DNA of 20,421 bases, taken from positions 1 to 20,421 of the IMG/VR virus record IMGVR_UViG_3300034118_001975; one strand, given 5' to 3'. This DNA comes from a virus. The notes under the pieces were generated by a model. It made no database searches, was not told where the DNA came from, and worked only from the letters and a program-made list of their open reading frames with translations. Below are positions 7,824 to 14,359 of this stretch, piece by piece. Each line of letters begins with the position of its first letter. Position 1 is the first letter of the stretch. Both the position numbers and the translations under genes were made by a program.

Positions 7824-9133
7824 AGCTTGTACTCCGTGGTCTTGACTTCTGGAAATGCTGTATTCTGCGAATCGCGTTCCAGAAACAAGCGCATCTTGTA
7901 TTGATTCTTCTGAACAATGTGGGTAACTTGGGTAATGATGTACACCCCCGACAAGTACGGATCGTGCAAATCGGAGAGTTTTTGGTTGGGTTCGATGCTA
8001 GGGATATTGACTTTGACGGCTTCACCGACGCGGCGGCTCGAATCACCCGCCACCACGATGCTTATTCTTGTATTCGCCAATTGAGCCATGTATGCCCGGC
8101 GTTGTAGATATGTTGCCTCGTAGTCTTCTATCTGTTCCATGTTCTCGTAACCAAATCGCTGGCGGGGCAAAACGTGATAGCTGGCCATGGTGTGTTCGCT
8201 GAAATTGTCACCATTTCTAGGCAGCAATCCGGTTTGCTGCATGGTGTTGAGTTTGTAGTAGTCATTGTTGTAAGAAAAGTCCTGATAGTCGGTAGTCTTG
8301 AATGTGGTATCGACAATCACGGTACTCGATCCAAATAGCCCGTGCTCGACATTCTGAATGGTGTTGTTGTGCGAGAGAATCTTGAAGTTTTCGATTCTGA
8401 AAAAGTCCTGGGCCAAATCCCTCAGCACCGTTGAATTGGGTTCGCCGGAAATACCCGGCTGCTGCCAACTATAGGTAGCCGCAACTGTACTCTGTTTGGC
8501 AAGATAGTTGAAGCTGCAAAAGAAAAAGTAGTCGATGTTTTCATAGAAAACATAAGCACTATCCTGCAAGTCGGTGCTCAGACTCAATTTGGCGAGACGT
8601 TTGATGGCTTCGATGGGCGACTGATAGGGGAAGACAAAATTCTTCTTTCCGTGCGTCGGCTGAACAACAAGCTGTTTCTGTCCCCGCATCTCATCGATGT
8701 AGATCTTTTCGGCCATTTCCGAAAACTTCATATCATAGAAAGACTTCGACATCTTTGTCTTGAGGGACGATATGTGTGTAGAGCTAACAAAATGCAATTC
8801 GTACACAGCAGCGTTTTTGTTTCCCGGCGATTCTTGGCGATTTGATACCTTGAAACAGTGAAATTCTTGAGCAATTGCCTTGGCTCTACCGGCAGTCTTG
8901 AATCGAATGCGCAGTTTTTCGTTGCCAATCAGGGGAATATGTCGTGTAAAGTTGAGGTTATCGGCCAGAACCACAAATCCGCTCAAAGATGCGCGATCCA
9001 TGCTTTCGTTGATTACCAACTCAACAAAGTGATTACGCAAATCGACAATGGTGCCATTGTACGAAGTCAATAGCAATTCTTCAATGACAAATTCACCGGG
9101 GTTCAGTAGTTTGTCGTTACCCTCAAATGCCAT
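7820..9133 (-). CDS. Baseplate hub protein, gp27-like, 437 aa
   Basis: The protein begins MAFEGNDKLLNPGEFVIEEL and shows alternating beta strands (FVELVINESMDRASLSGFVVLADN, read as two strands; LRIRFKTAGRAKAI). This pattern matches hub proteins with two tail-tube-like domains, such as T4 gp27. It sits directly before the spike gp5, which binds gp27 in T4, with a 4-base ATGA overlap. It starts at ATG 9131-9133, overlapping the gp53 stop by one base (TAATG). Length is near T4 gp27 (391 aa). The C-terminal stretch YLSGVYIITQVTHIVQKNQY KMRLFL is a typical hub or tube strand pattern. I recognise it mainly by position and fold style, not by a diagnostic motif, so the gp27 identity is probable but unproven. 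Confidence 0.72.
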   Translation of the reverse strand: MAFEGNDKLLNPGEFVIEELLLTSYNGTIVDLRNHFVELVINESMDRASLSGFVVLADNLNFTRHIPLIGNEKLRIRFKTAGRAKAIAQEFHCFKVSNRQESPGNKNAAVYELHFVSSTHISSLKTKMSKSFYDMKFSEMAEKIYIDEMRGQKQLVVQPTHGKKNFVFPYQSPIEAIKRLAKLSLSTDLQDSAYVFYENIDYFFFCSFNYLAKQSTVAATYSWQQPGISGEPNSTVLRDLAQDFFRIENFKILSHNNTIQNVEHGLFGSSTVIVDTTFKTTDYQDFSYNNDYYKLNTMQQTGLLPRNGDNFSEHTMASYHVLPRQRFGYENMEQIEDYEATYLQRRAYMAQLANTRISIVVAGDSSRRVGEAVKVNIPSIEPNQKLSDLHDPYLSGVYIITQVTHIVQKNQYKMRLFLERDSQNTAFPEVKTTEYKL

Positions 9134-10056
9134 TACTTAAACACCTTTTCAATGTCTGCGATTAGAGTTGCGGCGTATTCGGGGCGCAAAATTTTGATCT
9201 TGCGCCGATTGTCATTGTTGTAGGTTTCGTGCATTCTATTGGTGATTGCGTACGAATCGATGCCGCCATGAATGTACTTGCTGAGCATAAAGTCGTTGCT
9301 GCTTGTGCTTGATGTGCTGGACGGGATACCGTCCGGGTTATCATAGAAGATGTTTTCAGTCGCATATACCTTTCGATCGTCATATTCATAGTAGTTGATT
9401 TTGGCATATGGATCGAGAATGTTGTTGAAATCGTCGATAAAATGGTGAACAGCGTCTGTATTTTGACTCAATGTGCGAATAGGCGTGGTCTTCATCGCCA
9501 CACCTTCGCTGTTGTCGCTATTCACCGCATATTCGCGGGAGAATGCGCCACCCTCTACATCTGTTACCACCAATTTGCGATATGTTGGGTCCCATTCGGC
9601 CACGGTACCGGTGACGCTAATGCTATCCTGCTGCTGTGTCACTTCATTACCCACGACAAATGAAGATTGTTCCGGTGTCAGATACGTGCTATTGCTGGAT
9701 CTTTGAAATGTGGCCGCTGTCGAACCAATGCACGAAAAAAACAGGGTAGAACCAGCATACTTATCAGACACATACGATTCCAACTGATCTTGGCTCATGG
9801 GCCAATCAAAGAATGGATTGTAGATGGTATTTGAGAGTAGGATAATCCAGTTGTAATCTGGTTTGTTGTAAACCCGTTGCGCGACGTGCTCGGACATTTC
9901 GCCATCTTTGATCACATAATCGATGTAGCATTTTGTGCTGCGTTCCGGGAACAGATCGACAAATTTGGCGGCAATCATCAAATTTACAGCAGTTTGGCTT
10001 TGATTTGATGAACCCTGAAATGAATACTTGACCTGTGGAAAATTCTTGAAGTACAT
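9133..10056 (-). CDS. 53: Baseplate wedge subunit gp53, extended
   Basis: The N-terminal half carries the gp53 signature: an early FPQVKYSF strand, FVDLFPERSTKCYIDYVIKD at residues about 32-51, and YNKPDYNWIILLSNTIYNPF at 63-82 followed by DWPMS. In T4, gp53 is the wedge subunit that clamps neighbouring wedges to the central hub. The protein here is 307 aa against about 196 in T4. The extra C-terminal part (from about residue 100) includes an SGTVAEWDPTYRKLVV-like beta segment and a YYEYDDRKVYATENIFYDNP region, seen also in long cyanophage-type gp53 proteins as far as I recall. It begins at ATG 10054-10056, overlapping the gp48 stop by one base (TAATG), which implies coupled translation. Confidence 0.88.
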   Translation of the reverse strand: MYFKNFPQVKYSFQGSSNQSQTAVNLMIAAKFVDLFPERSTKCYIDYVIKDGEMSEHVAQRVYNKPDYNWIILLSNTIYNPFFDWPMSQDQLESYVSDKYAGSTLFFSCIGSTAATFQRSSNSTYLTPEQSSFVVGNEVTQQQDSISVTGTVAEWDPTYRKLVVTDVEGGAFSREYAVNSDNSEGVAMKTTPIRTLSQNTDAVHHFIDDFNNILDPYAKINYYEYDDRKVYATENIFYDNPDGIPSSTSSTSSNDFMLSKYIHGGIDSYAITNRMHETYNNDNRRKIKILRPEYAATLIADIEKVFK

Positions 10057-11486
10057 TAGTAGTATCCTTTGGTCGTATCGCCTTCAAAGAATTTATTGGG
10101 TTCGGTCATGTCCTCGCGGGTCAGGATGTTCAGTTCTTCGAATGTCATCGATAGTTCAATCTTGACGGGTGATTTGAACGCCGCAGACTGTGTATTGAGC
10201 GATTCGATTTCTTCGTGTGTAATCAAAGTTCCATTCTGGTCGTACTTGACATTCATGTTGGTCAGAGCAGCCACTTTGTAGCGAGGCAGATATAGGTTCT
10301 CGACCCATCCCTTCTTGGGGGTATAGGTTAGGTTTTCGAGAAGAAACACTGCCGGAACCCGATAAAAGTACTTCATGTCTGGGCGAGACGGGTGGGCATA
10401 GTACTTTAGAGCCGAAAGAATCTTACCAACAGAAATGATCTCTTTTTGTGACTTTGGCATGAATACTGTACTCACACCAAACGAGCGACGTTTCACTGCT
10501 TCGAACAAAAACTCATAGTTGTCTGCTGGGACTACACCAGCCCTGGCCAAAGTCATGGCTTTGACGACGTCCTTTGTTCGATTGCTGTCTGAATCGCTCA
10601 AGAAGTTGCTAAGAATTCCCACCAAAGCCTCAGACGCTCCGCTAGCAGCTTCGTCAAGTTTTCCTTGGCCAGCCAAAGAAAGGGCATTCAGCGCGCCCTC
10701 CAAACCATTGAACATTTCGATGGCTTTCCATGAAGTATTGTACGTGTAGTTTAGGTTATCTCCCGTGGCATACAGATAGATGATACTCTTTATTTCATCG
10801 GGAGTCAACCGCATATTGACATTAGTTTGGCTAGTAACGGTAGGTGGTGGAGCCAAAAGCGTTCTTTCTTCATTTGTGGACGAAAGATATGCACCGATGA
10901 ACCGTTTGCCGTCCGGAGAATCCAGCCAATTTTGTATCTGCGAACGATATTGTTCGCGCTGTTGTGGCGTGGAATTCGGAGAATTGATGTTATTGAGTAT
11001 GTCCGAACCACCGCGCAAAGAATCGGCCCTGTTCTGAACTCGGCGACTTTCATTGGTGGCCAACCGAGTACCCAACTCAAGTCGCCCTTGCTCGGTTTTC
11101 AATTTCTCCCAGACTTCCTGCCCTGTCTCCATAATCGATTTGTAGTCGATAGATTGAATGTTGGCTCCATAGTAGTCTAGAATTGAGATTTTAAGCGCAT
11201 GACGAGGAGTGTCATAACCAACGGCAAATGAACTATCGTTGATGTTGCCAATTTCTTCGGGATAGTAGTGAACCTTGTTGAGAATGGCTTGGCTGTCTCG
11301 GCTTTCGGCGCGACGCACCAGATCATCGGTAATGCGACCATCCAAATCGGTGGTAGCATTACCATCCCGAACCGATGCTAGATTTTCAGGAATTTCCGTG
11401 TCAAATGTGAATGGTCCTTGTTGCGTATAGACGCGAAAATTGGAGTCAACCCGAGTAGTTGGGATATTTGCTGGATCGGTGGGCAA
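10056..11486 (-). CDS. 48: Tail-tube cap / baseplate protein gp48
   Basis: The 476-aa protein matches T4 gp48 in its second half: a VFMPKSQKEIISVGKILSAL helix, a YFYRVPAVFLLENLTYTP strand region, and the closing pattern PVKIELSMTFEELNILTRED, which is the typical end of gp48/gp54-type tube-cap proteins. gp48 sits on the baseplate hub under gp54 and the tail tube. T4 gp48 is 364 aa, so this one has a longer N-terminal and middle region that is charged and partly helical. The start appears to be TTG at 11484-11486, with GAGG about 9 bases upstream and a late motif (GATAAATA) 27 bases upstream. It is the first gene of the leftward structural operon, divergent from gp4. Confidence 0.83.
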   Translation of the reverse strand: MPTDPANIPTTRVDSNFRVYTQQGPFTFDTEIPENLASVRDGNATTDLDGRITDDLVRRAESRDSQAILNKVHYYPEEIGNINDSSFAVGYDTPRHALKISILDYYGANIQSIDYKSIMETGQEVWEKLKTEQGRLELGTRLATNESRRVQNRADSLRGGSDILNNINSPNSTPQQREQYRSQIQNWLDSPDGKRFIGAYLSSTNEERTLLAPPPTVTSQTNVNMRLTPDEIKSIIYLYATGDNLNYTYNTSWKAIEMFNGLEGALNALSLAGQGKLDEAASGASEALVGILSNFLSDSDSNRTKDVVKAMTLARAGVVPADNYEFLFEAVKRRSFGVSTVFMPKSQKEIISVGKILSALKYYAHPSRPDMKYFYRVPAVFLLENLTYTPKKGWVENLYLPRYKVAALTNMNVKYDQNGTLITHEEIESLNTQSAAFKSPVKIELSMTFEELNILTREDMTEPNKFFEGDTTKGYY

Positions 11487-11501
11487 TTTCAGATTCCTCG
11501 C

Positions 11502-11508
11502 CTAAATA
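11502..11508 (+). promoter_or_regulatory. Late promoter motif CTAAATA driving the rightward operon
   Basis: The plus strand reads CCTAAATATCTGG. Transcription from it would start about 6-8 bases downstream, near 11515. That leaves out the ATG at 11459 but includes the proposed gp4 start at 11540 with its GGAG ribosome site. Confidence 0.62.
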
Positions 11509-11513
11509 TCTGG

Positions 11514-11521
11514 TATTTATC
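11514..11521 (-). promoter_or_regulatory. Late promoter motif GATAAATA driving the leftward operon
   Basis: The minus strand reads GATAAATACC, 27 bases before the gp48 start codon. It lies 5 bases from a CTAAATA motif on the other strand, so the two form a divergent late-promoter pair between gp48 and gp4. Confidence 0.65.
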
Positions 11522-11539
11522 CCAGAATTGGAGAAAAGC

Positions 11540-12001
11540 ATCTCTTACAAAGGAAGATATCAACCCGAACGACCCGAAAAGTACCGTGGGGATCCCACGA
11601 AAGTGTATTATCGCAGTCTCTGGGAACGAAAATTCATGAAATTCTGCGATAGTAGCCCCAGTGTGCTAGAATGGTCTAGCGAAGAGGTGGTCATTCCGTA
11701 CTTTAGTAGCATAGATCACAAGATGCACCGCTATTATGTAGATTTTTGGGTTCGTTTGCGAACCAAAGAGGGTGGCGAAAGTTGCAAATTGATCGAAATC
11801 AAACCATATCGCCAAACGATACCACCCAAAACACCAAAAAACAGCAAAAGACCCAACTCCAAGTTCATCAAAGAAATGAAAACGTGGGCGGTCAATAATC
11901 ACAAATGGCAAGCGGCCTCTAAATACTGCAACGAACGCCAGTGGGAATTCATGATTCTGACCGAAAAGCAACTGTTCAAGAAAGACAAAAAGAAGAAATG
12001 A
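11540..12001 (+). CDS. 4: Head completion protein gp4 (PD-(D/E)XK nuclease fold), AUC start
   Basis: The body of the protein matches T4 gp4 (150 aa): KYRGDPTKVYYRSLWERKFM, VIPYFSSIDHKMHRYYVDFW and LIEIKP. The Asp of YVDFW and the E-x-K of IEIKP form the active site of the TnsA-like PD-(D/E)XK fold. gp4 completes DNA-filled heads before tail joining. T4 gp4 starts MAYSGKWVP; here the aligned peptide is ISYKGRYQP, placing the start at ATC 11540-11542. GGAG (11530-11533) lies exactly 6 bases upstream. This gives 153 aa, close to the family length. The frame is open upstream to an ATG at 11459, but that would add 27 residues that fit nothing in the family and would precede the promoter. TTG 11528 is the other possible start and lacks a ribosome site. 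The TGA stop overlaps the next ATG. Confidence 0.88.
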   Translation: MSYKGRYQPERPEKYRGDPTKVYYRSLWERKFMKFCDSSPSVLEWSSEEVVIPYFSSIDHKMHRYYVDFWVRLRTKEGGESCKLIEIKPYRQTIPPKTPKNSKRPNSKFIKEMKTWAVNNHKWQAASKYCNERQWEFMILTEKQLFKKDKKKK

Positions 12002-12306
12002 AGAAACCTGCTGGCAAAATCTTGAGAATTACTCCTGACACCATTGGTCGAGTGGCCATTCGCAATAGATCTATTCCGGAATTTCATCTGATTCTGGGTG
12101 TGGATAGACGAGAGTACAAATTTTTAGATCTCTCTGACGTTCGTGTGCGGGCCAAAGTGCTGAATGCATTGATGATTAGCCCAGATTTCCAATTGAGTCG
12201 AGTTCGTATCAATCGAAATGTACCAATCGGACGTGCCGACTTGCAAAAAGCCGATTATGATTTGTTTCTGGACAGTACCAACTATCGGAACATCAAATGG
12301 CAGTAA
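11998..12306 (+). CDS. Hypothetical protein between gp4 and gp54, 102 aa
   Basis: I do not recognise this protein. It starts MKKPAGKILRITPDTIGRVA at ATG 11998-12000, which overlaps the gp4 stop (ATGA). The longer open frame from 11941 is inside gp4 and was not used. The protein is basic, with alternating strands and short helices (EYKFLDLSDVRVRAKVLNAL, then a FQLSRVRINRNVPIGRA strand). No membrane segment or catalytic motif is visible. Its last 10 bases overlap the start of gp54, so it is tightly coupled to tail-tube genes on both translation and position. A small assembly or connector role is possible, but nothing in the sequence proves it. Confidence 0.75.
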   Translation: MKKPAGKILRITPDTIGRVAIRNRSIPEFHLILGVDRREYKFLDLSDVRVRAKVLNALMISPDFQLSRVRINRNVPIGRADLQKADYDLFLDSTNYRNIKWQ

Positions 12307-13466
12307 ATCAACCCGGCTACAATCCACAGCAAACCCAAGCACCAGCCGCTGCTGGTGGCACTGTGATTCTTCCCAGCGACGTCGCAATCGCCCGGGGCGA
12401 GAAACCCACCACCAAATTCAATACCCCGTCTCAGTCCAACCTGGTGTCCCGCTTTATTTCACAGGTCAAGCATCAAGGTACCTATCGAAGCAATCGATTT
12501 GTCGTATTGGTTCACGGGCCATCGGTGAGTGCAAATTTCTTCAGTCCAGATAACAGCATTCCGGGTAATCTACCGGACCAGAATCCTGTACCAAAAACCG
12601 CCGACAAGTTGAAATTTCTCAATTTCAACACTCCACTAACTCTCAACATGAAAGAACGACTGGCTTTGGCGTGCCAGGAGGCCATACTACCCGCCAAAGG
12701 ATTGATGACGCAAGAATTCAACTCAACCGGGTCGGGGCCACCCATTTCTCATGCATACGCCGAAAACTACGCACCCGAATTCACACTGAGCTTTTTGTGC
12801 AGCGGCGATTTCTTTGAACGCCAGTACTTCCTGAATTGGATGGAAGGTATTGTGAATCGAGGAACCCACGAGGTGGCCCTATACGAAAAGTACGCGCTGC
12901 CGTGGAGTGTCATTGTGGCGTGTCTGCCTAGTGATATGGGTTGGTTGGGCTCTACACAGGCAAACGAGGGCGCATCATTTGGAGAAATTGCGCGGGGTCT
13001 GGGAAGCGATTCTACTCCTGCCGAATTCTACTACACAAAGTTCGAGCATGTGTATCCGGTGCGGGTAAACCAGAGTGTGTTGAATCACGAAACCGATGGA
13101 TCGCCGATCATGAAATTCGACGTCATGTTCAAGTGCTATCGTTGGTCGGATCCAATCGTCCAGTATCGCTATCGCAACACCTTTGAAGAATACGAAATTC
13201 CCGAAGATAAACTCAGTCCGTTTGAGAGATTTGTTCGCACTGCACAAAAAGTGGCACAGTATGCCAAGTACGCCGATCCAAGAGAGTTGCGTGGGCTGAT
13301 TATCAATGAAGGCTTGGGGAAATTGAACAGCACATTTGGAGAAGGAACGGTCGAAACTATTGCAGTTGGTGGCCAGCAGGCCGATGTGTTTGTACGAAGT
13401 GACAATATCATCAAAACCGGAATTCAGAATCCCGGTAGTTATTTGGATTCGCTCATAGGAAGATAA
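12297..13466 (+). CDS. 54: Tail-tube initiator / baseplate-tube junction protein gp54
   Basis: The 389-aa protein has a Pro/Gln/Ala-rich flexible N-terminus (residues 1-45). A tail-tube-like fold follows: LACQEAILPAKGLMTQEFNS, YAPEFTLSFLCSGDFFERQY, FLNWMEGIV and later PIMKFDVMFKCYRWSDPI. The 'SFLCSGDFFER..F..W...I' and 'FDV.F.YRW' patterns are shared by the gp19/gp54 tube family. T4 gp54 (320 aa) polymerises on gp48 and starts tube growth. The start ATG lies inside the upstream gene with GGA about 7 bases ahead. A three-base gap separates its stop from gp26. gp48 is encoded on the opposite strand, so the tube-start pair gp48/gp54 is split between divergent operons. The alternative is a second gp48-like cap, less likely given these motifs. 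Confidence 0.82.
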   Translation: MAVNQPGYNPQQTQAPAAAGGTVILPSDVAIARGEKPTTKFNTPSQSNLVSRFISQVKHQGTYRSNRFVVLVHGPSVSANFFSPDNSIPGNLPDQNPVPKTADKLKFLNFNTPLTLNMKERLALACQEAILPAKGLMTQEFNSTGSGPPISHAYAENYAPEFTLSFLCSGDFFERQYFLNWMEGIVNRGTHEVALYEKYALPWSVIVACLPSDMGWLGSTQANEGASFGEIARGLGSDSTPAEFYYTKFEHVYPVRVNQSVLNHETDGSPIMKFDVMFKCYRWSDPIVQYRYRNTFEEYEIPEDKLSPFERFVRTAQKVAQYAKYADPRELRGLIINEGLGKLNSTFGEGTVETIAVGGQQADVFVRSDNIIKTGIQNPGSYLDSLIGR

Positions 13467-13469
13467 ACC

Positions 13470-14177
13470 ATGACATTACCACAGATTGAAGTCCCGACAT
13501 ACCAGATGCGCCTAATCAGTACAGGCGTAACAGTCAACTACCGCCCCTTTTTGGTCAAAGAGAAGAAAATCTTGATGATTGCCGCCGAGAGCAAGAGTCA
13601 CACTGCGGCATACAACAGCATCAAGCAAATCGTCTCAAATTGCACCTTTGGTAAAGTCAACGCCGAGCAAATAGCTCTCTTTGATCTTCTCAATCTCTAC
13701 CTAAAAATCCGCAGCAAATCCATCGGTGAAACTGCCGACTTCAAATTTCCGTGCCCACATTGCAAGCACATGATTTCGTCGTCTATCGACTTTGAGAATA
13801 TCAATGTCGTGGTACCTCCCGAGCACAACAAAAATGTCAAACTCGATTCCAAGAGTGGCATTATGATGAAGTACCCCAACATCGAGATTGATAAACTCCT
13901 GAATAGTTCGGATGCGAGAAAAGAAGATCTCGACGTCGATATCGTCATGCAATGCATCGATTACGTGTACGACGGGAATGACATTACGTACGCCAAAGAT
14001 ATCGATCAACAGCAACTCAAGGTATTCATCGAAAGCCTGACCGAACAGAATTACAACAAACTCATCGACTATTTCAAGCATCTACCCAAGCTAGAATACC
14101 CCATCGAAATGAATTGCAAGGGGTGCGGCAAACAAGAGAAGCTAACCGTGAATGATTTGTTTGGTTTTTTCGCCTAA
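13470..14177 (+). CDS. 26: Baseplate hub / tail assembly chaperone gp26
   Basis: The 235-aa protein starts MTLPQIEVPTYQMRLISTG and has VNYRPFLVKEKKILMIAAES at about 22-41, the hallmark of the T4 gp26 family (T4 gp26 is 208 aa). Two CxxC pairs (C95/C98 in CPHCKH, and C216/C219 in CKGCGK) look like a split zinc site. In T4, gp26 is needed for hub assembly. Its place immediately before a probable tape-measure gene suggests it acts as a tail assembly chaperone, like lambda gpG. GGAAG lies 8 bases before the ATG. The 3' end contains a T TTT TTC slippery sequence at codons 233-234. A hairpin overlaps the stop, allowing a -1 shift into a 60-codon extension. Confidence 0.9.
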   Translation: MTLPQIEVPTYQMRLISTGVTVNYRPFLVKEKKILMIAAESKSHTAAYNSIKQIVSNCTFGKVNAEQIALFDLLNLYLKIRSKSIGETADFKFPCPHCKHMISSSIDFENINVVVPPEHNKNVKLDSKSGIMMKYPNIEIDKLLNSSDARKEDLDVDIVMQCIDYVYDGNDITYAKDIDQQQLKVFIESLTEQNYNKLIDYFKHLPKLEYPIEMNCKGCGKQEKLTVNDLFGFFA

Positions 14178-14235
14178 GCTGCATCGATGAAGATTTGTTG
14201 GGGTATTACAAACTCAATTTCAAATTGATGCAGCT
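14165..14235 (+). promoter_or_regulatory. Predicted -1 programmed ribosomal frameshift signal
   Basis: The slippery heptamer T TTT TTC (14165-14171) is in the correct phase for gp26 codons TTT-TTC. It is followed by a 5-nt spacer and a 9-bp perfect stem: AGCTGCATC (14177-14185) pairs with GATGCAGCT (14227-14235). Three further pairs (G-U, A-U, U-A) extend the stem inward. The large loop contains an inner 5-bp stem, TTTGT (14194-14198) with ACAAA (14208-14212). In the -1 frame a TGA at 14153 closes the window upstream, and the 0-frame stop is at 14175, so the shift must happen in about 20 bases that contain this heptamer. Confidence 0.82.
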
Positions 14236-14353
14236 AAGCAAGTACAGTCTGACAGAACTAGAAAATATGTTGCCATGGGAGAGAGAAATCTATATTTTGC
14301 TGCTCCAAGAACACATCGACGAAGAAAACAAGAAACTGGCAAGACACGAGTAA
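14171..14353 (+). CDS. 51: gp51-like tail, -1 frame extension of gp26 (60 codons)
   Basis: After a -1 slip at codon 234 of gp26, translation continues RLSCIDEDLLGYYKLNFKLM, then QLSKYSLTELENMLPWEREI, and ends at TAA 14351-14353. The fusion would be 294 aa. The pattern YY.LNF.L....YS..ELE.MLPWEREIY resembles, from memory, T4-like gp51 and the C-terminal parts of tail assembly chaperones that bind tape measures. No good separate start exists. ATG 14228 would give only 41 residues and drop the YYKLNF part; it also lies inside the hairpin stem. TTG 14195 has no ribosome site. In T4, gp26 and gp51 are separate genes. The predicted partner is the tape-measure protein encoded 6 bases downstream. Real coding is strongly supported by composition; the mode of expression is inferred. 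Confidence 0.78.
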   Translation, partial: RLSCIDEDLLGYYKLNFKLMQLSKYSLTELENMLPWEREIYILLLQEHIDEENKKLARHE

Positions 14354-14359
14354 CCCACC

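Noticed and set aside
11459-11539. ATG 11459 as the gp4 start
   Set aside because: It overlaps the divergent gp48 start, precedes the late promoter motif, and adds residues absent from the gp4 family.
11919-11925. CTAAATA on the plus strand inside gp4
   Set aside because: It is explained by codons for Ser-Lys-Tyr, and the next start is over 70 bases away in a gene coupled to gp4 by an ATGA overlap.
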